Below the pieces are notes generated by a model, which saw nothing but the letters and a program-made list of their open reading frames with translations, was not told where the DNA came from and made no database searches. The position numbers and the translations under genes were made by a program. Positions 11,201 to 22,588 of a stretch of 64,000 nt of DNA are shown in pieces. Source of the stretch: Tomocerus qinae. Taxonomy: Eukaryota > Arthropoda > Collembola > Entomobryomorpha > Tomoceridae. Every line of letters begins with the position of its first letter. Positions within the stretch are counted from its first letter, which is position 1. The stretch covers positions 24,552,001 to 24,616,000 of the forward strand of contig CM034546.1 of NCBI GenBank assembly GCA_020055645.1, written 5' to 3'.

Positions 11201-12466
11201 CCATAACGTGCAACAATGGCCATTGCGTCATGGAAATTCTGTGTCATTGCTCGTGGTCCGTTTTGAAACGACGATGGAAGAATAACTGGCTTACCTATGG
11301 GAATATTTTCCGAGTTGGCGGGATTGACTAAATGATCTTCAAGTAGTTTGTAGTTTTCAACTCTCAGCTCACTTTGATTATCTCTTATCCATTTTAACCG
11401 ATTAGCTTCAACTTTAGTGTAAGCGTCAACTACATACTGTTGGGTAAGTTTTCCAGCATTTAATATCGGGTTGAAGTCAATACTCCCATTTGAACCCAAA
11501 CGGGTGGCTAATCTTTAGGAGTAAAATTGTTGGAGTCACTCGTTTTGTGGTGTTCCTTTGTGTTATTGGATCCCATTGCATTATCCGATTGTGCCATCCT
11601 AGTTCTCCGCGTGGGAAAATAATAGGATATAACATTGGATCCAAATTGGAATTCATAAAACTAAGATATTTTTTGTCTTTTGTGGTTACAGGCATGGCAA
11701 TAAATGCTCTATCAAATGGAGGAACGCCATCTTTTGACACAAAGACTATGGCAACTTCATTAACCCTCTGAGCATTGTACCTTCGTGAATCCAATACAGG
11801 ATTTTGAACAATTGCTATTTCTACTTTTCCTGGCAATTCGCCTCTTTCATTTGCCCGCAGTTCTTCTTCGTCTAAGACTTCCTTCATCATCATCCATGAT
11901 TGTGCGTAAGGGTTAATTTCCCTCAATAATCGGTCTAGTATAGACATAACATTTGCATCGCACCCGGTATTAGATCGGTGGTTGCAACGAACAATATCAG
12001 CTTGTTCTGGATCTAATACATATACTTGGGCAAAACTTGGTGTCCCAAAATCATTTGGTTTAAGAGGACCTGTTCGATAGTAAATTTGACCCTGTATTTT
12101 AAAACAATATTTGCCAAATCCGGGTGGAACAACTATATCTGCTCCAAATTATGCACATGCAAACGCACTATTAAATTGTCGTATATTAGCTAAAAAGTTA
12201 TTTGAAGCATCATTTAATCCAGTCATTAGATCTTTTAGTACTTGAGGAAAATCTCGAAAAAGTTCTAGAACTACTTTACCTTTATGACAACAAAGGGAGA
12301 ATTCGCATTCTTTATCTTTGCCATGAGTCCCCTCAGTCGCAAAGTTTACAGAGTGACAATGCCGACATTCAATATTCATCTCACCACAGTAATGCTCAAG
12401 AACTGAAATTTCATCAGGATTGTTAATGAAAGCGGAATTTCGAGTATTTTTTTGAAGCTTTGTCAA
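8229..12466 (-). pseudogene. Helitron RepHel: rolling-circle Rep endonuclease and PIF1-type helicase, broken
   Basis: RepHel nicks and transfers DNA by rolling circle and unwinds the strand. Reading on the minus strand, the segment at 11499-10858 carries the Rep domain: PDLFITFTCNPKW, then RGLPHAHILLIL, which holds the HUH-type His pair. The segment at 9748-8975 carries the helicase Walker A (GPGGSGKT), Walker B (LILWDEAT) and GGDFRQTLPV motifs. The segment at 8939-8229 ends with the late helicase motif GQLYVAFSRA. Continuity is lost many times: segments at 12466-12149, 11947-11477, 11499-10858, 10823-10386, 10373-10155, 10146-9751, 9748-8975 and 8939-8229 are in different frames or separated by stops (for example, a one-base shift near 8945-8970). 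Domains and order are clear; activity is not expected. Confidence 0.92.
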
Positions 12467-12608
12467 CCTTCGGTTGTTCTTGTTCAGCTTATCTTATTGC
12501 TGTTCTATTGAAATAGTGAAACATTTATTTGTTATCTTTCTGATACCGTCTTTGATCTTCTCTTTTAGAATTTGAATGCAATGATGACGTTCCTCTGTGG
12601 TTTGGCTC

Positions 12609-13522
12609 TCAATACGCAATATTCCGTTGTCTTAAGTCTTGGAGTCGTGATAAGCATTCTATTTCTGACTGTTTAGCAATGCGATTTTTATTTAATTCTC
12701 TTAACTTCTCTAGGCGAGAACGACGCTGTTCTGCAGTTTCATTAGCGAGACGTTTTCTAATTCGATTGCTTAGTACTTGTAAACGGGCTAGGCGCTTATC
12801 CTTTTCTTCTATAGCACGTCGTAGTTTATCACGCTTTCTATTATATTGAAGGCGTGCTTCATATTTTTCTTCAGTTTCGTCAAACCGACGTATTTTCTCG
12901 CGCTCGTTCATTTCATTAAGTCGTGATTGCCGTTGTTCAATAGTTACATTTGTGCGGCGTATTTTTTCAAGCTGATTTAAATTATGAAGACGGGATTGGC
13001 CTCCTTTTTCAGTTTCATTATTGCGGCGCACTTTATCTCGCTCAGTTAAACTTTGAAGACGTGATTTGCGTTTTTCTGCACATTCATTAGAGCGGCGTAC
13101 TCTTTGACGGTCTGTTAACACTTGGAGACGTGATTGACGTACTTCTTCAGTTTCATTAAAGCGGCGAATTTTTTCACACTCACTCAAATCATGAAGACGT
13201 GATTCACGTTTTCTTCAGTTTCATTGTGTCAACGTATTCGTTGTCGTTGGTATTGAAGTTGCAATTGGCGCTCTTCTTGCTTGCAATTGACTTTCGACGC
13301 GCTCTTTGTATTTTTGTCTCCGTTTTTAAGACGATTTTGTCGATCGTCTTCAGTCTCTTTGCTTAAATTCAGTTTTACTCTAGCCCTTCGCTTTTCAAGC
13401 TGTAGCAAACGTGATTCTTCAGTTTCATTTGTCCGGTGCAATTTAATCTGTTTAAAACTACAAATATTAATGGTGCTTTCCTGTTGACCTTCATTAGTTA
13501 CGCTGTTTTGCAATTGTGACAT
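12609..13522 (-). pseudogene. N-terminal repeat region of the Helitron protein
   Basis: Two frames (13522-13229 and 13187-12609) encode tandem repeats of about 23 residues of the form RRxNETEExRQSRLQxLxx, highly charged and likely helical or coiled-coil. Repeats of this type are known at the N-terminus of many animal Helitron proteins; a DNA-binding or oligomerisation role is inferred. A break near 13190-13228 separates the two frames, and another gap separates them from the Rep part. Confidence 0.7.
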
Positions 13523-13552
13523 TGTTGTGACAAATATTTTTCAAAAATTGCC

Positions 13553-14370
13553 TAGTTTGGCAATGAAGCACAAAATGGTCAAGTCCACCTTATTCGGCAA
13601 TGGACCGCAGAGATGAATTTATCTTGTTTGGCAATGAGCTGCAACGGTCTAGTTTACCTGGTTTTACAATCATCTGCAAAATGTGTAGTTTGTCTTGTTT
13701 GTCAAAGAACCGCAAGGAGTAAAGTTTGCCTTGTTTGACAATGAACCACAAAAGGTCAAGTCTGCCTTGTTTGGCAATGGACCACAAAGGGTTAAGTCTG
13801 CCTAGTTTGGCAATGGGCCACAAAGGGTCAAGTCTGTATTGTTTAGCAATGGACCACAAAAGGGCAAAGTCTGCCTTATATAGCAATGGACCACAAAGGG
13901 TCAAGTCTGCCTTATTTGGCAATGGACCACAAAGGGTCAAGTCTGCCTTATTTGGCAATGGACCACAAAGGGTCAAGTCTGCCTAATTTGGCAATGGACC
14001 ACAAAGGGTCAAGTCTGCCTTATTTGGCAATGGACCACAAAGGGTCAAGTTTGCCTTATTTGGCAATGGACCACAAAGGGTCAAGTTTGCCTTATTTGGC
14101 AATGGACCACAAAGGGTCAAGTTTGCCTTATTTGGCAATGGACCACAATGGGTCAAGTTTGCCTTATTTGGCAATGGACCACAAAGGGTCAAGTTTGCCT
14201 TATTTGGCAATGGACCACAAAGGGTCAAGTTTGCCTTATTTGGCAATGGACCACAAAGGGTCAAGTTTGCCTTATTTGGCAATGGACCACAAAGGGTCAA
14301 GTTTGCTTTATTTGGCAATGGACCACAAAGGGTCAAGTCTGCCTTATTTAGCAATGGACCACAAAGGGGC
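13553..14370. repeat. 36-bp minisatellite inside the Helitron 5' region
   Basis: About 22 head-to-tail copies of a 36-bp unit containing GGCAATGGACCACAAAGG and TCAAGTCTGCCTTATTT. Copies are divergent at the left and nearly identical from about 13900 to 14350, which suggests recent expansion at that end. Because 36 is divisible by 3, all frames look open for long stretches; these are not genes. Confidence 0.95.
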
Positions 14371-15364
14371 CAAAAGATTATATATTAAAATGTTAGTTGC
14401 AAATTATTATAAGTAGATATTTCCTTCCCGGGGATCGGTTGTAGCTTTGAAAAAAGCTGTTTCTGGAATAAAAACAAATTATACATATATTATTAGTAAG
14501 CCTACTTAATAGTTATCAATAAATGACCTAAATTATGACCATGCATAGTATCATTGTGATAATTTCAAATTCAAATCTTATATGAACAGTTGCATTCTGT
14601 TGGTGGAAATTGGAAAAATTATAATCCGTGTTTACTAATTTCGGAAATGCTTGAATTTAATTAGGATATTAATAAATGTTCGAATTTTAATACAAATAAA
14701 CATTCATGCAATAAATTTAATTACAGCAATTAGTGATAAACTAATTACAATTACTTACAATACAGTTACAATAGATGAGACTTTTCTTCACAAGAGGTAT
14801 CTGTCAGTGGCAAATCCAGTCACAGTCACAAATGCGTTGTCTCTGGGGTCAAAAGTAGCTGAAATCTATTCGATAAGGTTTAATTGAAATAAAAAATCTC
14901 TTCTCTATTTTATATTCTTGTAAGTAGGTTAAATAGGTACCAATCAGTGGCAGTGTCCAGGACGCTATATATGACCAAATTCAGTCACCTACAGTTCCAG
15001 TTACCAGAGTTCAAATCAAAAAAAATGACAGCGCGTATCAGTTCCAGTTATTGTCAATTTCACTTAGATCAAAATATCAAAAAGCAGCCGACAATTTTTC
15101 CTTTTAATGAAGAAACAGCAGATGGACTTAGCTTGTGTCTTTAGGTCATTTCACCAATCACAACAGAGCAGATATAAGTGAACATTTTTGTGGGAATGTG
15201 CATATATTACGTTGTGCATATATTACGTGTGCAGTTGATGAGAGGAGGAGGATGTACTCAAAAGTGTTACAGTCAGCACTTGCGTTGCACATGGGGGAGT
15301 GGGTTTTGCGTTACGCAATGTATGCAGGTTGCCTAGGCTGTCCTACCAGACATAGTTACATAGA

Positions 15365-15956
15365 TAGATAGATTGGTAAGTTTTTTTTCCTTCTGTGTTT
15401 ATTATATAGAGATGGGTATGATGGTAAATTCCTGGATAAAATCAGTAATTATTGTACAGCAATAATAAATCAAAGGTCATGTAAACCGATTTTGATGACA
15501 TTCGGTATTAAACCGAAAAATGCACTTAAATTAATTAGTTGTTGTTAAAGTTGTTGAATGGATGCTTAAAACAGCGTAAAATTTTATTGAAAATTCTCGC
15601 ACTATTGCATTACGCATTTGGCACTTATTCATTTTGACAGCATAAATATTTCATTTAGGTATTGCCATATTTCTCTGAGTATATTTTATAGTCAACAACA
15701 TTTGTAATTTCTCTTAACACTTTTCTTACGGGAAGAATTTTTGATATTAGAAAACGTTTGTATACAATTTATTTTTTTTACAATTAAGGTTTTACGAGAG
15801 TTTTTTGGTTGACGTATTTTGTATAAAAATACATAGTAACTACTACTCATAATTACGTTATACTCATACAGACATAGACATGAAAACATAAAACATGAAA
15901 CTGCTATTTCAGTTGGATGCATATAATGTAGGCCTGTATTGCCATTACCTTACAAC
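15365..15956. other. Spacer with no recognised gene
   Basis: AT-rich sequence between the Helitron and a hAT-type MITE. No supported coding region. Confidence 0.4.
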
Positions 15957-16137
15957 CAGGCATCAAAAAAATTTAAGTTCCAGTGTAACAGGCCCCACCC
16001 AATGGCTAATTTCCACACTTTAACTCCGCCCACTAGACACACCCCCAACACGTAAGCTCCTCCTACTTTGGGGGCGGGGCGAAGGCCGATTTCCACAGCA
16101 ACTAAGTTGCAAGGTTGCAAGAGATTTTGAATGCCTG
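15957..16137. mobile_element. hAT-type MITE, 181 bp
   Basis: Ends CAGGCATCAAAA and (reverse complement) CAGGCATTCAAAAT form short TIRs. Flanks CTTACAAC (15949-15956) and CTTGCAAC (16138-16145) are an 8-bp target duplication with one mismatch. The body is markedly GC-richer than its surroundings (about 16020-16100), so it stands out as foreign. Confidence 0.85.
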
Positions 16138-16145
16138 CTTGCAAC

Positions 16146-17603
16146 TAAGGGTTGCCACAAAGAACACTAGTGAATTGTAATAATATTAAATTGAACAAGA
16201 TATGGGCGTGAAATTAATTTTTCTAAAGCACGAGCACAGCAATATTCCTTCATGTATACTCTGCCTGTAGCGTATTTCCACTTCAACACACTTTGTTGAG
16301 TCCCACTTCCACAGTTTATACATTTCAAAGACACAAAACATTTTGAAACCAAAACCTGCAGCCGAACTGAATATTTTATAACATTTTAAATCCCTAAAGC
16401 ACTGACAGCAAGGTAAACATCAAATAGCACATCGTAACAGAAACTCGCCTGGAAACGAGTAAACGTCTTTGGCAGAATAATAGGAGAAACATATTTTCTG
16501 TAAACATCGATATAGTTCCACGCGGAATTATGTTTCAAACGCACAAAAAAATAGGCGAGTAGTCGAAATAATTTTGCAGCCGCGGAATTATTTTCGATCC
16601 ACGGAATTATTTTTCAAGCAGTCAATTATTATTTAATTTTCATTGCAAAACTTAAAATGAGAAAGAGACTAAAAAATGGATTATATAAGCTTAAGCGGAA
16701 TTATTTCGATGTGCGGAACTATATCGATATTTACGGTAATATGACTACCTAAATGTATTGAAATCGAAAAAGTAGATCAATATATTAATTATCAAAATCA
16801 ATAGATAGATTATCAAAGTAGATTACATGATTACAATATGAATAGAAAAGTAAAAATGATACCTAAAGTTTATTACATTTGACTACCGGAATGGATGCAA
16901 GTTCAATATGAACAAGCTGAACGATTCTATAAGCTTAGTTCTTCAGGCGAGCTTAAAGGGAAGTGTTTATCTCATAAAAGCAAGCTAATACGTGTATATA
17001 CCAAACTTAACAGTCTACTTATTTAGTATATTTCATACACTTTTGTATCTAAATGCATACATGATATTCTAACATTATTTTGAAGCTTCGTAGTCCACTG
17101 ATCGATTTCTACTCTCAACCTCGTAAAATATTCTTCCTTGTCTTATATTACTTTTCACTTTACTTCTCTTAGTCATACACAAATAGAGACACTTTTAAAC
17201 TACGAATATACCAAAAACGACAAAATTGGACTTGGCTCGGACTTGGCTCAACCTTTGGATAGTGAAGGGTGTTTATGTTATCGGTCTATAAATTTAAAGT
17301 CAAAGGAAAAAAATTAACTTCGTATTCTGAAATGAAAAGCTTTTAAATCTGCGTGTTAATAATATGAATTGGTGGAGTGCTGAGAAAAAAACTGACAAGC
17401 AATAATTAGTCAATAATTCACCTATCTATAAAAGAGTAAGCATAATATAATAGGCTTACATTAAAATAATGTATTGATTATTCATAGTATTGCTGAAGTT
17501 TTAGAGCTGTAGGTGAAATCTATTCTCCATTTAACCAATAAAGTTTCGTTTTGCGTTTTATAGAATTAGAACAATGTACTGCTGATACAAAGTTTATATT
17601 CAA
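16146..17603. other. No recognised gene
   Basis: AT-rich spacer. Around 16500-16730 there are loosely repeated CGCGGAATTATTT motifs, but no regular array. It presumably holds the promoter of the receptor-like gene starting at 17604. Confidence 0.4.
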
Positions 17604-19174
17604 ATGGAGGAAGAAATTATATCGAAAGTTCTTCCAATATCAGTGCAATCAAATTCAAATTCTAACCGACCAAGAAAGAGAAAAATAGTGCATTCAATTT
17701 CTGAAGAGGTTTTCCAACATGTAGAAGATATTTGTAAATTTGGATCCTTCCTAGGAGTATGTGAATATTATTGGTGTAGAAATGACTATGCACTGAAGAA
17801 AAGGAATCACAAAGCCAAGAAATACTTTCTTGTTATCATCGCAACTTTTTATTTCACACTTGCAGTATTTTTCACAGGCCAGTTTGCAAGATTTTCTAGG
17901 AATGGCGATATCTCGGTCTCATGCATACTTTCTATGGCATGTAGCATTATATGCTGGCTTGTTTTTCTATTGAATATCATCTGGCCAAAGTTGATTGCAT
18001 CTATTTTTGTGATTTTTAATGATGGATTAAACATTCTTCGAGAATTTGAAGGTAAATAAATCAACCACATAAAGTATCTACCACCCATTGATTCCTAACA
18101 ACCTAATCTAATTTATCCTAATGATCGGCCTGGTGTTAGAGCATTTAAGTCAGGGAGTAATTGATTTTATAAATTTTAGTACATAAAAATTTAGGTATAT
18201 TTGTCTTGAAACTAGTACCAAGTTTTACCCTTTTTGCAAGAAAACTACATGGAAAATAATAATGAACTGGAAGATAGATATATTTCAAAAATATTATGGG
18301 CAAGCAAATCGTTTCCAATACTTACTTCAATCACATGGTCATTCTTCTACTTATTTTTCTACAATGCATGATCCTGCCTTGCTGTTTGCAGAACTCCCCA
18401 AAGAATACCAACACTTTTCGATCGTAATTGTCATAGATGTAATTATCTTTTGGTTTTCTGCTGTAAACCTATTTTTTAATTACAATTGTCTTGGACATAG
18501 TATTGGTTGGGTATAAAATCATCACCATTATCGGGAATGAAATACGGTAAGTTATTAAGAGATAATTTTATTCTGTGAAAATTCGGACTTTACGAAAATC
18601 TAGTTTACCAGTACAAAGATAAAGGTTATTTTGTTTACAATGTTTACAGCCTTGGAGAACCAAGGTACAGATCAAATGACGTCGTTCGAAAAACTCCAGA
18701 TATCCTGGTTAAATATTTAAACATTGGCAAATACCTCATACAGTATTTTCAGGAATACGGATTAATCTTCGCGCCTATTCAATCATTGACCACTAGAGTA
18801 ATAATTATCATGGTTATGGCTCTTATAAAATACAGCTCAATAGTGCACCCATCGGTTTTGATTTGTTTGGGATGTGCTTCAGTTTTATATTTTTTCTATG
18901 GTGTACATTTTTAATTACGATGAACAACATGACAGAAATGTACAACAATGTTGTAAAGACATTGCACCTTTTCACTTCCCCAAAACAAATCGATGTTGTA
19001 TACACTAAAAAGTACAGGCTTTCCCAAAAGGATGTACATATTAGAATTGGATTGGACGAACCTATTACTAATGACAGTGTGCCGCGATTCGTATGTAGTA
19101 TAAGCAAGGGTGTTATGAAACTATTAGCTATGAATACTAATGAGATGGGAGTGATTTATTTTGATTTCGTTTGA
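17604..19174 (+). pseudogene. Decayed multi-membrane-span receptor-like gene (chemoreceptor candidate)
   Basis: Exon 1 (17604-18051) encodes a charged N-terminus and two hydrophobic spans (around LVIIATFYFTLAVFF and CSIICWLVFLLNII), ending in a GTAAAT donor. Exon 2 starts at 18241 after TTTTTGCAAG and continues in phase with another span, then hits a stop near 18367 while the next frame continues with DPALLFAELPKEY and a further span. A strong GTAAGT donor lies near 18548, and a later exon from about 18652 carries more spans before another frame change near 18910. The last part ends at 19174. Multiple spans and a cytosolic N-terminus would suit a gustatory-receptor-like 7TM protein. I cannot show a family motif, so the identity is a guess. 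At least two frame breaks indicate a pseudogene or sequence errors. Confidence 0.4.
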
Positions 19175-20053
19175 CATCTTGTTGTGAAAATCGGAAATCT
19201 ATCTGAAAAACTGTACAAAATATTTTTTTAATTTGTATTCATCGAAAGCTGTTCAAAACTATTAGTCTAAACTACAAAGTTATTCCACTTAAGAAATGGT
19301 ATGAAATGTCATTTTAAATTATAAAGCTTTGAATTAAATCAAAAATGTCTAAAATGTAAAGTACCGACACATTTATGACGTTCTAAAACCTTTAATGAGT
19401 ATTTCAATTCCATTATATGAGTATTTAGCAGTTAGTACTTAATTTCTTTTTGGGCACAAAGGCCAATGCAATGTCTTTTTAAGCATGTTAGAGTATTCCA
19501 ATGTCAAACTGAAAGTTTAAAGGCAGAGGCGATGAAAAATTAATCAAACAAATTAAATTGAACAAGACATGGGAGTGAAATTAAAAGCACCAGCAAGAAA
19601 ACAACTATATTATTTATGGGTATTGATTATTGATTTTATTCTAACAAATGAAGTCACCATCACTTCTATAGAAAAAAGTTCAATATATTTATATTCCCTC
19701 ATTCCAACGTTAAATTAAAACTTTGGCTATTCGTATATAGGTTGACAAACTATAACAAACATTTTAAAGAGAAATATTCATGATCCATATAAACTTATAC
19801 GATACGTATGCTAGCATTCCTAACGCTAGTGTTGTAGACTAATATTAATAATTTCCAATGTACTATCATATTAATTACCCTGCCACAGGAAGCTCTTCTT
19901 GTTGTGTATTCTTTCTATCTTAAAGTCTTTAAATAATGGAAGAATATATACAAATATATCATCATATTGAAATGAAAATTTAAATTTTTGTCACATTTAA
20001 GTCTATTGATTAGGGGTACAATTTATAAAATTCTGTTTCAATGTTATTAATGA
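19175..20053. other. No recognised gene
   Basis: AT-rich spacer up to the A that precedes the next Helitron. Nothing supported. Confidence 0.4.
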
Positions 20054-20989
20054 CTAGTGAACCCAGCTAAGGGGCAAATCTAGTACTCAAGAGAAATTCA
20101 GAAGGCCACCCTTTACAGTAATAAATACAATTTCAAAAACATCCCAATAGGTTATTATGTTACCTTTGTAAATTTAAATATTAAAATTAATATACTTTTA
20201 TTATCTTGTGTTTGTTGAAATTAGCTGCAGCCCCAACTTCCTGATAAACTGGAATTTCCTGCAACAAAATGATAACTGTAGATCGTAGCATCAAATTCAG
20301 GGTAAATTTCAGACTCCATTTTTGAAAAAAATCCCACAAAGTCACCAAACAGAAACAGCTCCCTTTTTAAATAAAAAATAAGATTCTCCCTGGGATTTTG
20401 GAAATACGTACAAATTCAAAGAGTACAACTTACGAATAAATATTTTTAAAGAATAAATAGTTAGTTACCAGTACTGTTATTTAACTCTACAAAATGCCAA
20501 CTGCCAAAGGAATCAAGAGGGTGTAAAAAAGTAAACCCAGTTCTAAAAGTTTCAAATAAGTTTGTCGATATAACAGAACCAATTTGGATTAGAAATTTTG
20601 AAATGCTATTTAATAAGGCACGTTAATTGACGTTACGATCATTACGAAATATCCCCTTTCGCTAATCATTTTCATTCAATCACGAATCACCCCCATTTAA
20701 CCTTCTTGTGTAAATTTCTAATGTTTTCAATAATGTACCCCAACGCATACTTCCATGTACTAAATTTAGCACATGAAGGTATGCGTTGGGGTACATTATT
20801 GAAAACATTAGTTGGGCTTGCGCATTTTGCGTTTAAGGAACATGCATATATTCCGTGTGCAGTTGATGGGCGGAGGAGGTACCCAAAAGTGTTGCATCAA
20901 CACTTACGTTACACATGGGGTTGGGGGTTTTGCGTTACGTAATATATGCAGGTTTCCTAAGTTCTCCTACCAAGACAGACATACATAGG
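20054..20989 (-). mobile_element. Non-autonomous Helitron, copy 2
   Basis: Left edge CTAGTGAACCCAGC next to A and right edge CAGACATACATAG followed by T; on the minus strand this is TC-like...CTAG, with the first base of TC apparently changed. It is alignable to copy 1 over both subterminal regions, including the TGCGTTACGTAAT block. It contains a long perfect hairpin that copy 1 lacks. Confidence 0.8.
20718..20811. repeat. Long hairpin inside Helitron copy 2
   Basis: Two arms of about 40 bases (core AATGTACCCCAACGCATAC) are almost perfect reverse complements around a 12-base spacer. The near identity suggests a recent inverted duplication. It is absent from the other Helitrons in the window. 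Confidence 0.9.
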
Positions 20990-22030
20990 TAATTTTTTTC
21001 AAGTCTAGGATTATATTATAGATTTTTTATTTTGCGTTAACATACCACGTTACATATTACATAGTTGTCACTAATTGTAATACTGTACTAGCAGTCTAGC
21101 AACATCATAATTTCTTTTGAAGTAAATACGGAAAGGAAAAAAGAGTAGACACCACTTCATTTAAACGCATACATATAGAACATAAAGTATGAACTCGAAT
21201 AGCCTCTTTGCTACACACATATATAATGTGGGGTAAGCAATATTACATGAACATATGAACCTACGTGAATTTGTTCAACCAGGGTTCGTTTGAAAGTGGT
21301 TATAAAATAATATACATTATAACCATAGGTGGTGCATGTCGGCATGAAATGGAATGTATATAATATGTGGCATATTGCTTGCATAAACCAATTATTCACT
21401 ATTTGCAATTATATTATATTGAGTGCAATACATTTAACAAAACAAGCAATAAAATTGTCTATAGTGATAAAATGTGGTCTTCAATCCACATTATTTATAT
21501 TATGTATATAACATGTACAACTTTTTGTAGAATTAAAGCATATCTGAAAACCTGTACATATTTCGTAGACACCATAATATAGTGCTCCCAATTTTCCTAT
21601 TTTTGAAACAATGTAAATATATAGAGTAAAGTGTAATTGGCAAACATTTATATTCCTAATGGCTGATCAATTTCAGTTTACCCAAATCATCTTTTCTGAA
21701 ATAGACTGCACCCTTCTAGCCCTATTCTAAATACGTGGCCATAGAAATTTATTATATTTGTAGTTACTAGTATATATGGACTAGAAGCAAAAAGTAAGCC
21801 TAGCAAATAGCACACTGAGGCTCTATATCTCTAATTGTACCCGTGTGTACGTGATGACATAGTCCCCACACGTCCTTAAAGGTTACGACTGCACTGACTG
21901 CTTAGTAGAAGGCTGATGATTTAATCATTTTACAAGATACAAATAGAAACGGTTATTGTACAGAAAAGATAGCATTAATACAGAATTTATTACTAAACCT
22001 ACATAAAATGGTCTTCCTTTGGGGATGGTA
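20990..22030. other. No recognised gene
   Basis: AT-rich spacer upstream of the F-box gene A promoter block. No supported frame. Confidence 0.4.
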
Positions 22031-22300
22031 TTACATTGTACAGTACAACTGCGATGACCTTAATTGGACATTCGGATATTCTCAGACTTCTATATCTGGA
22101 TTCTGTATTTTTCACTATGCTGAAGGTGGCATTGGCTGCTTACCCGGATAGGGTAGATTTAGTCCCACCACCACTCACTCCCACTTTCTGCTATAAATGA
22201 TATATAGAATTGTCGTCATCACCCGCCCACGTAGATTCACTACTATTACCTCCCCGGACTTGATGACCCTTGGTATTTCTGCAGATTTCTACAACGTTCT
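22031..22300 (+). promoter_or_regulatory. Core promoter block of F-box gene A
   Basis: TATAAA at 22192-22197, followed by ATAGAATTGTCGTCATCAC. The block from GTGACCTTAATTGGA-like sequence to GTCGTCATCAC recurs near 26320-26500 and 27030-27195 plus 27471-27500, upstream of gene B. Repetition of TATA plus the same downstream motif upstream of paralogous genes argues that this is the conserved promoter. Confidence 0.65.
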
Positions 22301-22588
22301 AGAAGTCTTTTATTCTCACTCTGATCACCATCTCCAATCATACAACACATTACTTGTGATTCAGATCCTGAGATAGCTAACCGAATACATTTCATCCTTT
22401 CGGTTTTACATTACAACTTCAAGCAGCAACCAGAGTCAATACTCGGACGCTGCATTTCAAATTAAAATCTTCTTCAATCCATTTACCCCCATTGTAATTT
22501 GAAATTCAACATTTGCTATTCGTTTGTTTGATAGATATTTTCATAAAATCAATACTACATTTAGACATTTTGGCTTTGACAGGAAAAA

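Larger units (their letters stand above)
7859..15364 (-). mobile_element. Large Helitron (about 7.5 kb), once autonomous
   Basis: The minus-strand 5' end begins TCTATGTAAC at the right edge, and the 3' end is ...TGTGTTCACTAG at the left edge, next to A. Both termini are homologous to the short Helitrons at 6332 and 20054. Inside, from 5' to 3' on the minus strand, are about 1 kb of non-coding DNA, a 36-bp minisatellite, a coiled-coil-like N-terminal frame, the Rep/helicase gene remnants and a 370-bp 3' tail. A short GATA repeat makes the right boundary uncertain by 4 or 8 bp. The coding region is broken, so it would now depend on another source of RepHel. Confidence 0.85.

Noticed and set aside
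10843-11771. Plus-strand frames across the Rep region
   Set aside because: Shadows of the minus-strand Helitron protein, whose motifs are clear.
13553-14370. CRISPR-like regular repeats
   Set aside because: There are no unique spacers between repeats, the units are contiguous, and the context is a eukaryotic Helitron.
13886-14416. Long frame with a 12-residue repeat, also open on the other strand
   Set aside because: Pure product of the 36-bp minisatellite, which is a multiple of three; open in several frames.
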